From the NCBI GenBank assembly GCA_019695335.1, contig JAIBAF010000019.1:1-54995 (forward strand): 54,995 bases of DNA, in the 5' to 3' direction. The DNA comes from a bacterium (GTDB taxonomy: Bacteria; CLD3; SB21). The notes under the pieces are model-generated. The model did no database searches. It saw nothing but the letters and a program-made list of their open reading frames with translations, and was not told the DNA's origin. The position numbers were made by a program, and so were the translations under genes. Shown here in pieces: positions 17,471-26,977 of this stretch; position 1 is the first letter of the stretch; each line of letters begins with the position of its first letter.

Positions 17471-20400
17471 CTAAATATCCGAGGGATTGGTGCCAAATTG
17501 ATCTTTAAAGCATTTGGCAAAATAGGAAAGATTATTGAATCCGACATCATAGGCAACTTCGGTAACATTGCCTGTTTTGTTTTTGAGAAGGTGATAGGCG
17601 CGTTTAAGCCGCATAGACCGGATAAATTCGGTCGGAGATTGCCCAGTAATGGCCGTTAATTTGCGGCTGAGTTGGAATCGGCTGAGGCCGATGATTTTAC
17701 CGAGATCCTCCACGCCAAAATCGGGGTTGGTCATTTCGTGATCGATCGCTTCGCAGATTTTCTGAATAAAACGTTCGTCAGCCGATTGGATATCTTTGGA
17801 ACCTACCGGATCGAAGAAATTTTTTGAAAACTTTTCGCGTAATTGCCGGCGGAGTTCGATCAGGTTCCGGACACGCACGGATAGTTCTTTTGAATCGAAA
17901 GGTTTGACCATGTATTCATCCGCGCCAATTTCTAATCCTTCAAGCTTATGATCGCGATCGGCACGCGCGGTTAACAAAATGACTGGAATATGATTGGTTC
18001 GTTGATCGGCACGAAGATCCCGAAGAAATGCATAACCGTCTTTTCGAGGCATCATGACGTCGCTGACAATGAGATCGGGAATCTCTCGCCCGGCAATTTC
18101 CAAACCTTCATTGCCGTCTTTGGCGTACAATATCCGGTAAGACGATAAATGTTCGCCGATATAATGCTGAACGTCGGGATTATCTTCTACAATCAAAATC
18201 AATTCACTGTTGGCGGAAGGAACCGTTTCAATACGGTTCGCAGATGTTTCCAAAACACTGTGTTCCAATTCACCGGGCTGGGTGCCCGAAGTTGGAGTCT
18301 CTGTAATTTCATTCGGTTGATAGTCGGAAAGGTTTTTAGGCAATTGAACTATAAAACGCGTACCGATACTTTGCTTGTTTTGAACGCTGATCTTACCGTG
18401 ATGAAGTTCGACTAATTCTTTCGTCAGAGCGAGACCGATGCCGGTTCCTTCTTGATCGCGTGAAATGGTCGCATCTACTTGATAGAAACGGTCGAAAATT
18501 TTATCGACCCGGTCGGACGGAATGCCAATTCCTGTATCGGATACTTCAAAACCAAGGCTTCCGGATGGAAATTCCCGGTCAGGCGGCCATTCACTTAAAG
18601 CAATCTCTACACGCCCTCCGGCAGGAGTAAATTTGATGGCATTCGAAACAAGATTATAGATGATCTTTTCGAATTTATCCTGATCGACGGGATAAATCGA
18701 TCCGTTGATTTTTTCGGTAAATTCGAGCGTTAAGTTTTTTCGATCGGCGAGAGAAGCGAAGGATTGAACGATCGCTTTTACAAAATGGATATCGACCGGG
18801 GCAACGGTCAACCGCATGCTTCGATTTTCAAGTTTAGCGATATCGAGAATTTGATTAATAAGCCTGAGTAAACGGCGCGCGTGTTTCAGCATGACTCTGT
18901 ATGCGCCGGAATGTTCGTCGGTTTGATTTAAAAAATCTTCAAGCGGACCGATAATCAATGTTAAAGGCGTACGAAATTCATGTGAAATATTGGCAAAAAA
19001 GCGAGATTTGGTTTGATCCAATTCCTCGAGCCGTTGGGCCTGTTCACGGATTTTTTCGGTACGCTCATCGATAATTTTTTCAAGCCGCCGTTTATCTTCA
19101 AGCAGTTGTCGCGAACGCCATTGTGCGGCCGCATATACGAATCCGCCGATTATCAAAATGTACACACTGTACATCCATGCCGTTCTGTACCATGGCGGCA
19201 AAACCTGAAATGCCACAACCGCTTCATTGCCGATGTTATCGTAAATATTTTTAGATCGAACGTGGAAAGTATATTGACCTTCTGAAAGCCGGGTATAGTC
19301 TTTTTGATTTTCATACATCCAGTCCGACCACGTGTCGTCGAATCCCTCCATGTAGAATTGGAAACGATTTTGAGACTCATCGTCGTAGACCGGCGCAGTG
19401 AATAGAAAACGCATGTTGCCGAATCCGTATGGAATAAGATTGGATGAATGCTCATGAAAATTGTAGCGCTCATTATCAATAACGATTCCGGAGATCAGGG
19501 TGGAATATGACGGCACCGAAAGGTTGATTCTTTTTAAATCAATTCTGATTAGCCCGCCTTCCGACGTGATCCACATAATGCTGTCGCGATCGGAATAAAA
19601 ATTAAACACAGCACCCATGGACTGGATTCTGTAAAATAGATTCGGGTACCATCGCCAACGGCCGTTGTTATCTTTCTGAGCATATCCTAGCGTATCACTG
19701 ACGAACATCCAGAGTTTATCACCGATTTCTTCCGCACGGAAAACTTGTGACGAATCGCGAAAACCCAGTTGTGCGTACACGGAATCTTCGTAAAACATTT
19801 GGGCAGTTGAATCGAATCGGAGCAGTCCTAAATCAGTTGCAAAAGCGGGTCGCCCTTCGAATGCGGTAACTTGGTTATTGCCTGATCGTAGCAATCCGTT
19901 CTTTTCAGTGAAATGTTCCAGTCGGCGCGATGGAATATGTATTCTGAAATAACCATTGCCCGAAGTGCCGATCCATAAATATTCACCGTCTTCCAACATG
20001 GACAATCTCGCATCGGCTACAAATTCGGCTATTCGTTCGGATTGCCAAGTGGAGCCGGTTTTTGTCAACCTTACCAAATTACCCTCACTCAGAGTTGCGT
20101 ACAAGACATTAGGATCAGTAGGTGAGTTGTAAAGCGTTTTAGTACTTTCATTGAAAATCAATCGCTCGCTTCCGTTTGATATTTCATAAATGCCGTCGGC
20201 CGTAGCGATCAAGGTGGAGGAGCCTCTCGAAATTATGCCGATAGCGCGTGTTTTGATCGCGGGAAATTGCGTCATGGCACCATTGCGGAGGATATACACA
20301 GGCGCTTCGGTGCTGACGTACAAATCATTTCCTCCGCCTGCAATGGTATACGTATAATGTTTGAAGCCTGAAGCTGTGGAATACATTTTAAACGGCGACC

Positions 20401-21346
20401 CAGTTTCTATACGGGTTAAACCGCTTTGATTACACACCCATAATCCTCGCTGGCGATCTTCATATCCGAACACAGTGGTTTGGTTGGACAGTCCGCTGGC
20501 TGAATTGTATATATCGGTAATGACGCCGCTGGAGTTCATAATAATCACACCTTCACGGATAGTCATGACGGCAATTTGGCCGCCGGTCAACAGAGTAAGC
20601 CGGTAAGTATTTGCACGGCGCATCAAATCATCGTTCGAAGTTTTAAAACGGGTAACCTGTCCGTTTTGATAAACGAAAATTCCTTCACGCGTTGTCAGTA
20701 ATACGCGATCGGAATCGATCGCGAGTCCATTGGAGATGCGGAGATTGGCGAATGCTTCACCGCCGGGCAGCAATTTTAAAGAATCGCCATCCAATCGGAC
20801 TAAACCGCGTCCGGCCTGACTCGACCACAGTTGACCGTGGATCTGAAAGATGTTGAAGAGCCGGCTTAAGGCAGGAATCGTTTTTATGGTTTGTCCCGAC
20901 CATTTTAAAATTTTCCCTGAAGCCTGAAAATAAGCATCATGCCCGATTACAACGACGTCCCAGACTTCGAGAAAATCGCGGTCAACCGAATCCACTAACG
21001 CAGTCAACGAGGTATAGTGCAATGAGCCCGATTCCGATGAATAGTAACCAAATTCGCTTTCTCCGCCGGCCAGTAAACGCCCTGATGAATCCCAAGCCAG
21101 CGAATGAATAGGTGAAACATTAGCATTGGGAAAGACCTGCCAATGCGCTCCGTCATATTCCAACACTCCATGCGTGTTGGCAAAATACATACGCCCATCC
21201 AACGATTGCGTAATGCAGAAATTGTATGGCGATGCTTTATATTCGTTGGCGGAATAGTTGCGGATGAAAGGAAGTGGGGAATACGATTGACTAAAAAGAT
21301 GAATGGGAAGAAACAAAATGAAAAGGAGTAGCAGGATAAAGTTCAT
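17471..21346 (-). CDS. Hybrid two-component system protein (HTCS): periplasmic propellers, kinase, receiver, AraC output
   Basis: This 1291-residue protein joins a whole signalling path in one chain. After a signal peptide (1-20) comes a periplasmic region (about 25-640) of two-component-regulator-propeller repeats, such as GLWVCNQSGLTRI and YLWIGTSGNGYFRI, then a Y_Y_Y-type sandwich (about 640-710). A membrane segment is at about 715-737. HisKA has the phospho-His in ISHEFRTPL (about 787). The ATPase has the N-box LVSNAIKFTP (about 900) and G-boxes DTGIGIP and GTGIGLAL. The receiver has VSDVMMP (Asp about 1097). A C-terminal AraC-type HTH (about 1195-1291) contains FGVEDLGKIIGLSRFQLSRKL. In Bacteroidetes such proteins sense glycans and switch on use genes; the adjacent secretome genes are candidate targets here. 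Confidence 0.95.
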   Translation of the reverse strand: MNFILLLLFILFLPIHLFSQSYSPLPFIRNYSANEYKASPYNFCITQSLDGRMYFANTHGVLEYDGAHWQVFPNANVSPIHSLAWDSSGRLLAGGESEFGYYSSESGSLHYTSLTALVDSVDRDFLEVWDVVVIGHDAYFQASGKILKWSGQTIKTIPALSRLFNIFQIHGQLWSSQAGRGLVRLDGDSLKLLPGGEAFANLRISNGLAIDSDRVLLTTREGIFVYQNGQVTRFKTSNDDLMRRANTYRLTLLTGGQIAVMTIREGVIIMNSSGVITDIYNSASGLSNQTTVFGYEDRQRGLWVCNQSGLTRIETGSPFKMYSTASGFKHYTYTIAGGGNDLYVSTEAPVYILRNGAMTQFPAIKTRAIGIISRGSSTLIATADGIYEISNGSERLIFNESTKTLYNSPTDPNVLYATLSEGNLVRLTKTGSTWQSERIAEFVADARLSMLEDGEYLWIGTSGNGYFRIHIPSRRLEHFTEKNGLLRSGNNQVTAFEGRPAFATDLGLLRFDSTAQMFYEDSVYAQLGFRDSSQVFRAEEIGDKLWMFVSDTLGYAQKDNNGRWRWYPNLFYRIQSMGAVFNFYSDRDSIMWITSEGGLIRIDLKRINLSVPSYSTLISGIVIDNERYNFHEHSSNLIPYGFGNMRFLFTAPVYDDESQNRFQFYMEGFDDTWSDWMYENQKDYTRLSEGQYTFHVRSKNIYDNIGNEAVVAFQVLPPWYRTAWMYSVYILIIGGFVYAAAQWRSRQLLEDKRRLEKIIDERTEKIREQAQRLEELDQTKSRFFANISHEFRTPLTLIIGPLEDFLNQTDEHSGAYRVMLKHARRLLRLINQILDIAKLENRSMRLTVAPVDIHFVKAIVQSFASLADRKNLTLEFTEKINGSIYPVDQDKFEKIIYNLVSNAIKFTPAGGRVEIALSEWPPDREFPSGSLGFEVSDTGIGIPSDRVDKIFDRFYQVDATISRDQEGTGIGLALTKELVELHHGKISVQNKQSIGTRFIVQLPKNLSDYQPNEITETPTSGTQPGELEHSVLETSANRIETVPSANSELILIVEDNPDVQHYIGEHLSSYRILYAKDGNEGLEIAGREIPDLIVSDVMMPRKDGYAFLRDLRADQRTNHIPVILLTARADRDHKLEGLEIGADEYMVKPFDSKELSVRVRNLIELRRQLREKFSKNFFDPVGSKDIQSADERFIQKICEAIDHEMTNPDFGVEDLGKIIGLSRFQLSRKLTAITGQSPTEFIRSMRLKRAYHLLKNKTGNVTEVAYDVGFNNLSYFAKCFKDQFGTNPSDI

Positions 21347-21456
21347 AGGAAAAATTATCCTTCAGCGGGTCGTAATAAATGGGGGCTTAGTGATGTCAAA
21401 GAATTTAGGCGATTTTTCCTAACATGCTAATAAAATATATTTGTTCGTAATAAGCA

Positions 21457-21492
21457 TAAAAAAATGACCAACGAAATTATTCATTGGTCATT
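21457..21492 (-). terminator. Rho-independent terminator of tRNA-Ala
   Basis: Read on the minus strand, AATGACCAA and TTGGTCATT pair around a 12-base loop and are followed by a run of seven T residues. It lies about 20 bases beyond the tRNA 3' end, separating the tRNA from the hybrid regulator gene. Confidence 0.85.
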
Positions 21493-21512
21493 GTCGATTT
21501 GCATTGCAAAAG

Positions 21513-21585
21513 TGGAGACAAGGGGGGTCGAACCCCTGACCTCAAGACTGCCAGCCTTGCGCTCTCCCAACTGAGCTATGTCCCC
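21513..21585 (-). tRNA. tRNA-Ala (anticodon GGC)
   Basis: A complete 73-base cloverleaf has acceptor GGGGACA/TGTCTCC, D arm GCTC/GAGC, anticodon stem CAAGG/TCTTG around CTGGCAG (anticodon GGC), and T arm with GTTCGAC. The discriminator is A and no CCA is encoded, unlike the CAT tRNA at 11386. It is transcribed divergently from the rimP operon. Confidence 0.96.
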
Positions 21586-21611
21586 AAATTAGTTCATTTT
21601 TGGACGCGCGT

Positions 21612-21640
21612 AATGTAGAAATTCAGCAATCGAAATGCAA
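21612..21640 (-). promoter_or_regulatory. Sigma-70-type promoter of tRNA-Ala
   Basis: On the minus strand the -35 box TTGCAT (21640-21635) and -10 box TACATT (21617-21612) have a 17-base spacer. The -10 box is 26 bases before the tRNA 5' end. Its -35 box lies only 31 bases from that of the divergent rimP promoter, so the two promoters are back to back. Confidence 0.65.
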
Positions 21641-21671
21641 GAACATTTTTGCCTTTAAGAAGAAATTTCCC

Positions 21672-21700
21672 TTGCAAACCGAATTTGTGTTTATTATATT
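21672..21700 (+). promoter_or_regulatory. Sigma-70-type promoter of the rimP-nusA-infB operon
   Basis: The -35 box TTGCAA (21672-21677) and -10 box TATATT (21695-21700) are separated by 17 bases. Transcription should begin near 21707, about 75 bases before rimP and about 20 bases before the leader hairpin at 21726. Confidence 0.65.
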
Positions 21701-21725
21701 CCGAAGCTTTCTTTTCCTATTACGG

Positions 21726-21751
21726 AGTGGGTTCGCAAGACCCACTTTTTT
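21726..21751 (+). promoter_or_regulatory. Terminator-like leader hairpin upstream of rimP
   Basis: AGTGGGT and ACCCACT pair around the seven-base loop TCGCAAG and are followed directly by a T-run, which is the form of an intrinsic terminator. It lies between the likely promoter and the first gene of the operon, so it can act as an attenuator. A short GTGGG/CCCAC hairpin with a T-run is often seen before rimP in other bacteria (from memory). Because nusA is the second gene of the operon, feedback by NusA on this hairpin is a natural but unproven model. Confidence 0.7.
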
Positions 21752-21782
21752 GTTTTATATCATGTAAATTTAAAGTTAACAA

Positions 21783-22256
21783 ATGGATAATATCCATACA
21801 ACGATTCTTAAAATTATTGAAAATCGATTGACCGGGACTCCTTTTAAATTGGTAGAATTAATGGTCAAACCGGTTAGCAAACGGCTTTTAGTAAGGGCAT
21901 ATATTGATAGTGAACAAGGCATTACTATCGATCAATGCAAGGATTTTAGCCGAGATTTTGCACAGGAAATTGATGTTCAAAATCTAATTGAAAATTATAT
22001 TCTGGAAGTGTCATCACCCGGTGTTGATCGGCCGCTCAGGGAAGACTGGCAATTTCGTAAAAACACAGGCCGCACGTTGACGATTGACTACGTTAATGGG
22101 CAAAACATTGATGCACATGTCACAGGTAAATTAGATAAGTACGAAAACGGCATTGTATATATATTGCTTCCCGGGAAAAGAAAAAAAGATCCCGAAGAAA
22201 TTTTAGAACTGCCGCTAGACAAAATCAAAAACGCCGCCGTTCAGTTGCAATGGTAA
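21783..22256 (+). CDS. rimP: Ribosome maturation factor RimP
   Basis: This 157-residue protein assists maturation of the 30S subunit. The typical two-domain pattern is present: an N-terminal alpha/beta domain with LVELMVKP and ITIDQCKDFSRDFAQEID, the hallmark LEVSSPGVDRPL (about 78-89), then a C-terminal SH3-like barrel. Length is normal. It is the first gene of the conserved rimP-nusA-infB operon and lies 30 bases past the leader hairpin. No strong Shine-Dalgarno is seen before its ATG. Confidence 0.95.
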   Translation: MDNIHTTILKIIENRLTGTPFKLVELMVKPVSKRLLVRAYIDSEQGITIDQCKDFSRDFAQEIDVQNLIENYILEVSSPGVDRPLREDWQFRKNTGRTLTIDYVNGQNIDAHVTGKLDKYENGIVYILLPGKRKKDPEEILELPLDKIKNAAVQLQW

Positions 22257-22296
22257 GAAATTTTAATTTAAATATCGCGAATTAACCGGAGGAAAT

Positions 22297-23661
22297 ATGA
22301 ACTACAATACTGAAATTGTAGATGCGTTTTCGCAAATTGCCAAAGAAAAAAATATTGAAAAGGACGAGCTCAATCTGATCATCGAAGACATTTTCAAAAT
22401 GATGATCAAGAAAAAATACGGAACGAGTGACAATTTTGACGTTGTGATCAATTTGGAAAAGGCCGCCATCGAGATTTACCAGACTAAAAAAGTCGTAGAA
22501 GAAGTTAACGATCCGATTATGGAAATTGATATCGACGCTGCCCGCCGAGTTGAACCGGAAATGGAAGTGGGCGATGATTTTATTGACGTCGTCGATCCTG
22601 CGAGTTTCGGCCGTCGCTTGATTATCAACGCCCGACAGACGCTAAACCAAAAAATCCGCGACATTGAACGTAAACTTCTTTTCGATGAGTTTTCTAACCG
22701 TATGGGAGAAATCGTTGTCGGAGAAATTCGCCAGATCAACCGGAATGAGATTTATGTTAGTTTCGAACGCACCGAGCTCGTGATGCCGAAAAACGAACAA
22801 ATAGCCAACGAACGCTACAAGCGCGGTGAAACTATCCGCGCAATCATCAAAGAAGTAGTCGATGATCCTCGCGGTCCACGTATCATAGTATCGCGTTCAG
22901 AACCGATGTTTTTGATCCGGCTTTTTGAAAATGAAGTACCGGAAATTTATGATGGCATTATCGAAATCAAAGCTATTGCGCGCGACCCGGGTGAACGCAC
23001 TAAAATTGCCGTTTTTTCAAATGATAAACGTATTGATGCTGTTGGAGCTTGTGTCGGCATGAAAGGCGTTCGTATTCAGGCGATAGTTAAAGAATTGAAC
23101 AACGAAAAAATTGACATTATTAGCTGGAATTCCGATCCCGAAATTTTAATTTCCCGCGCTTTGAGTCCGGCCAAACCGCTTCGTATCGAAGTGGACAGCA
23201 ATGATCGCAAAGCGCTTGCCGTGATCAATGATGATGAAATGTCGATTGCCGTCGGACGCCATGGACAAAATATCAATCTGGCTTCGCGGCTAACCGGTTA
23301 TGAAATCCAGACTATCAAATATTCCGAATTGAGTGCTGATACCGAAGAAAAAGAAGAAACGACTGAAATATCAGAAGACGAAGTCGTATCCGAGGAAGAA
23401 GTTGATCAAACACAAGAAAACGCTATGGACGAAGAAGTCGTTCAAGACGAAAAGATGAGCGAGGAAGAGATTACAGAAGAAACATTGATCAATGACATTA
23501 AAGGTGTGGCCAAAGCGGCCGCTGAAAAATTCGCCGAAGCCGGTTTTGTTAAGCTCGGCGATATTACTAATACGGATGATTTAAAGAAAGTAGAAGGTGT
23601 TTCGGATAAATCCATGAATAAACTCATCAGTACGTTGAACAAATTACAAGTTAAAGAATAA
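22297..23661 (+). CDS. nusA: Transcription termination/antitermination factor NusA
   Basis: This 454-residue RNA polymerase-binding factor shows the N-terminal domain (1-125), the S1 domain (about 132-200, GEIRQINRNEIYVSF), and two KH domains (about 205-345, with GACVGMKGVRIQAIVKEL and AVGRHGQNINLASRLTGY). An acidic linker (about 350-405, rich in Glu) follows, and then a helix-hairpin-helix-like tail with DLKKVEGVSDKSMNKLISTL. The acidic linker plus short tail differs from the two AR repeats of E. coli NusA. GGAGG precedes the ATG. It follows rimP by 40 bases. Confidence 0.96.
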   Translation: MNYNTEIVDAFSQIAKEKNIEKDELNLIIEDIFKMMIKKKYGTSDNFDVVINLEKAAIEIYQTKKVVEEVNDPIMEIDIDAARRVEPEMEVGDDFIDVVDPASFGRRLIINARQTLNQKIRDIERKLLFDEFSNRMGEIVVGEIRQINRNEIYVSFERTELVMPKNEQIANERYKRGETIRAIIKEVVDDPRGPRIIVSRSEPMFLIRLFENEVPEIYDGIIEIKAIARDPGERTKIAVFSNDKRIDAVGACVGMKGVRIQAIVKELNNEKIDIISWNSDPEILISRALSPAKPLRIEVDSNDRKALAVINDDEMSIAVGRHGQNINLASRLTGYEIQTIKYSELSADTEEKEETTEISEDEVVSEEEVDQTQENAMDEEVVQDEKMSEEEITEETLINDIKGVAKAAAEKFAEAGFVKLGDITNTDDLKKVEGVSDKSMNKLISTLNKLQVKE

Positions 23662-23696
23662 GTTCTTAAACATTCTAAGAAGATTGTCAAAATTAT

Positions 23697-26324
23697 ATGG
23701 CGAAAACAGGTAAAAAGATTTTTCAGTTAGCTAAAGAACTGCTGGTCGGCCATGCGGAGATTATCGAGTTTCTCCAGAAAAACGGATTTAAATCCGTGAA
23801 AAGCCACATGAGTGCTGTGGACGATGAGATGCTCGAAAAAATCATGGCACGTTTCAGTAAAGAGAAGAAACACGCCGAAAGTTATCAAAAACAGAAGAAA
23901 AAAGATAAGAAAGAAGAAGAACAGCCGACGCTTTTCGAGCAGCCTACAACGGCTGTCGAAACGAAAGAAGAAACGCCGGTTACTCCCATTGAAGAAATTC
24001 AACCGGTAACGCTTGAATCTGAAAAAGAGGAAACGCCGGTTGCTGAAATTGCAACGGAAGTCAAAGCTGAGACTAAAACCGATGTTAAGATTGATCATCG
24101 TGTCGGAGTGCCCTTACGTGGAACTGATTTGCGCACGGATGAAACTACGGATAAAAAAGAAGCCGTTGTCGATATCGGGAAGAAAAAAGTCGACTTGCTT
24201 GAATCACTTAAGTCGTCGCAAAAATCAATTGAAGAATTTAAACATGCATTTGAGAAAGCTCGCCAACAGTTGGAACGTCAGGCCATGAAGGACGAAACAG
24301 GCGGCGACGCACGGAATAAGAAAAAGAAAAAAGGAAAAGGCGATGATGAACCGGATGTGTTAGCGGTTGAAGAAAAATCCGGACGCCACAAAAAGAAAAA
24401 ACGTAAAAAAACCAAAATCGACGAAAAAGACGTTGAGGCCGCCATTCGTGAAACTCTGGCGAAGATGGAAGATTCCAAAACACTCGGTGAAGAACGCCAG
24501 TTACGCAAAAAACGCAAACGGGCTGAACGTGAAGCTGAAGAAATGGAAACGACCGAAGAAGAAATCAATATTCTCAAGGTGCAGGAATATATATCCGCAC
24601 ATGAACTGGCCGATCTCATGGAAGTGGAAGTTGCGGAAGTTATTAAAACCTGTTTGTCGCTGGGATTGATCGTATCCATCAACCAACGTCTGGATATGGA
24701 CACGATTACATTGGTCGCCAGTGAATTCGGATACCAGATTGAAAAAGCGGAAGCTTTTGATACGGAAGAATTGGAAGAAGAGGAAGAAGAGATTGAAAAA
24801 GAAATGAAGCCGCGAGCGCCGATCGTGACGATCATGGGTCACGTTGACCATGGGAAAACCTCGTTGCTCGATTATATACGCCGTGCCAACGTAGTAGCAG
24901 GGGAAGCGGGAGGAATTACTCAGCACATTGGTGCGTATGAAGTTGAATTACAAGATAAGCGCAGAATTACATTTTTGGACACGCCGGGTCACGAAGCTTT
25001 TACAGCCATGCGCGCGCGCGGTGCACAGGTTACGGATATCGTTGTCATTGTTGTTGCTGCAGACGACAGCGTTATGCCGCAAACCGTCGAAGCGATCAAC
25101 CACGCTCAGGCGGCTAACGTACCGATTATTATTGCCATCAATAAAGTTGATAAGCCCGAAGCAAATCCGACGCGTATCCGCACGCAACTATCGGAGAAGA
25201 ATATCCTGGTTGAAGACTGGGGCGGTAAATATCAATGTGTTGAAATTTCTGCCAAAAAAGGACTTAACGTTGAACAACTGCTCGAAAAAATTCTGCTTGA
25301 AGCGGAAGTGATGGAATTGAAAGCTGCCATCAATGTCCGTTGTAAGGGAACGGTCGTTGAATCGCGATTGGACAAGGGTCGGGGCGCCACGGCGACGATT
25401 TTGGTCGAAGAAGGAACGTTGTCTGTCGGTGAACCATTTCTCTGCGGTATTTTTGCAGGACGTGTTAAAGCGATGTTCGATGAGCGGGGAAATACGCTCA
25501 AAAAAGTCGGCCCTTCACAACCGGTTCAGTTGATAGGATTCGACGGTACGCCACAAGCGGGCGATCAATTTGTAGTGACCAAGAACGAAAAAATTGCCCG
25601 TGAAATGGCCATCAAACGTCAACAATTGAAGCGAGAGCAGGATCATCGTCGTGTTCGTCTGATGACGCTGGATGAGATTTCCAAACAAGTTCGTGAAGGC
25701 AAGGTTGAAAATCTGCCGATTATTCTCAAAGCCGACGTGGACGGTTCGGCCGAGGCGCTCAGCGATTCGATCCAGCGTCTGTCGACTGGTGAAGTGAAAG
25801 TTAATATTATTCACCGCGGTGTCGGCGTGATCACAGAATCCGACGTACTTCTTGCTGCGGCGTCTAATGCCATTATCATAGGATTCCATGTACGACCGAA
25901 TCTCAATGCCCGTAAATTGGCTGAAAAAGAAAATATCGATATCCGGTACTACAATATTATTTACGACTGCATTGAAGATATTCGCAAAGCGCTGGAAGGC
26001 TTGCTTGAACCTGAATTCGAAGATAAGGTTACCGGAACTGTTGAAATTCGTGAAATCTTTAAGATTTCAAAAGTTGGAACTATTGCCGGATGCTATGTCC
26101 TTGACGGAAAGATCAACCGCACGCAGCCTATACGGCTCTTGCGCAATGGTGAAGTTGTACACGAAGGTAAACTGGCTTCACTCAAACGTTTTAAGGACGA
26201 CGCGCGTGAAGTTGCTGCAGGATTTGAATGCGGGCTTACTATTGACAACTACAATGACATTAAGGCCGGCGACGTGGTAGAATGTTACGAGCGTGTTGAA
26301 ACCAAACGTACTTTAACGGTGTGA
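23697..26324 (+). CDS. infB: Translation initiation factor IF-2
   Basis: This 875-residue GTPase brings initiator tRNA to the ribosome. It begins with an IF2-N domain (about 1-50) followed by a long, highly charged Lys/Glu linker (about 60-290). A second IF2-N-like module lies at about 295-345. The G domain has GHVDHGKTS (about 380), DTPGHEAF (about 427) and NKVDKP (about 481), and domains II, III and C2 end in RTLTV. Order and length are normal for an FCB-group IF-2. It lies 35 bases after nusA with a weak ribosome binding site and is followed four bases later by the DUF503 gene. Confidence 0.97.
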   Translation: MAKTGKKIFQLAKELLVGHAEIIEFLQKNGFKSVKSHMSAVDDEMLEKIMARFSKEKKHAESYQKQKKKDKKEEEQPTLFEQPTTAVETKEETPVTPIEEIQPVTLESEKEETPVAEIATEVKAETKTDVKIDHRVGVPLRGTDLRTDETTDKKEAVVDIGKKKVDLLESLKSSQKSIEEFKHAFEKARQQLERQAMKDETGGDARNKKKKKGKGDDEPDVLAVEEKSGRHKKKKRKKTKIDEKDVEAAIRETLAKMEDSKTLGEERQLRKKRKRAEREAEEMETTEEEINILKVQEYISAHELADLMEVEVAEVIKTCLSLGLIVSINQRLDMDTITLVASEFGYQIEKAEAFDTEELEEEEEEIEKEMKPRAPIVTIMGHVDHGKTSLLDYIRRANVVAGEAGGITQHIGAYEVELQDKRRITFLDTPGHEAFTAMRARGAQVTDIVVIVVAADDSVMPQTVEAINHAQAANVPIIIAINKVDKPEANPTRIRTQLSEKNILVEDWGGKYQCVEISAKKGLNVEQLLEKILLEAEVMELKAAINVRCKGTVVESRLDKGRGATATILVEEGTLSVGEPFLCGIFAGRVKAMFDERGNTLKKVGPSQPVQLIGFDGTPQAGDQFVVTKNEKIAREMAIKRQQLKREQDHRRVRLMTLDEISKQVREGKVENLPIILKADVDGSAEALSDSIQRLSTGEVKVNIIHRGVGVITESDVLLAAASNAIIIGFHVRPNLNARKLAEKENIDIRYYNIIYDCIEDIRKALEGLLEPEFEDKVTGTVEIREIFKISKVGTIAGCYVLDGKINRTQPIRLLRNGEVVHEGKLASLKRFKDDAREVAAGFECGLTIDNYNDIKAGDVVECYERVETKRTLTV

Positions 26325-26328
26325 TCGG

Positions 26329-26610
26329 ATGTTAGTTGGTGTATGCAAGCTGGAACTGTTCATTCATTCCAGCGGATCGCTCAAGGAAAAAAGATTTGTC
26401 GTCAAAAGCATCAAAGACAAAGTGATGCATAAGTTCAACGTGTCAATTGCCGAAGTAGATCATCTGGATAAATGGCAATTGGCTTGTTTAGGTATAGCAA
26501 CCGTGACGAATGAACATAAAATGATTGACAATACTTTTTCTGAGATATTTCGGCTGATTGAACAGCGTGGCGATGTTGAAATCACGTCACGAACGATTGA
26601 TATTTATTAA
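26329..26610 (+). CDS. DUF503 (YlxP-like) protein
   Basis: This 93-residue protein begins VGVCKLELFIHSSGSLKEKRFVVKSIKDKV, the hallmark of the DUF503/YlxP family. Members lie between infB and rbfA in many bacteria and are thought to help ribosome assembly or RNA handling. The position here is the usual one, four bases after infB. The molecular activity is not established. Confidence 0.93.
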   Translation: MLVGVCKLELFIHSSGSLKEKRFVVKSIKDKVMHKFNVSIAEVDHLDKWQLACLGIATVTNEHKMIDNTFSEIFRLIEQRGDVEITSRTIDIY

Positions 26611-26632
26611 CGACTTCCGCCAGAAAGATTTT

Positions 26633-26977
26633 ATGAAACAACGAGCCAGGCGAATTTCAGAAATGATCCAACGCGAGATCGGACAGATCATTAATTTTGA
26701 AATGCGCGATCCGAGGATGAAAAACCTTACCATTACCGGCGTACAATTAAGTGATGATTTAGGATATGCTAAAATTTATTACGTAACGACCGGAACGGAA
26801 GCGGAGTTGAAACAGGTTAAAGAGACGCTGCTCCATGCACAAGGATTTCTCAGGACTAAATTAGGCGAGCGTATCGACATGAAATACGTTCCGCAAATTA
26901 AATTTTTCTTTGACGACAGTTTAGCCCATTCTGCACGTATGGACGAATTATTCAGGGAAATAAAAACCGGTGAATAA
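26633..26977 (+). CDS. rbfA: 30S ribosome-binding factor RbfA
   Basis: This 114-residue cold-shock and 16S processing factor has a KH-like fold. The pattern RARRISEMIQREIGQIINFEMRDPR, then VQLSDDLGYAKIYY and VPQIKFFFDDSLAHSARMDELF, is typical. The frame is open upstream to 26558, inside DUF503, but the ATG at 26633 gives the standard length and start. It follows DUF503 by 22 bases, and its stop overlaps the truB start. Confidence 0.94.
   Translation: MKQRARRISEMIQREIGQIINFEMRDPRMKNLTITGVQLSDDLGYAKIYYVTTGTEAELKQVKETLLHAQGFLRTKLGERIDMKYVPQIKFFFDDSLAHSARMDELFREIKTGE

Noticed and set aside
24000-24900. Many long open frames opposite or beside the infB linker, rich in Lys/Arg or Phe/Ser
   Set aside because: They are shadows of the repetitive Lys/Glu-coding linker of IF-2 in other frames.
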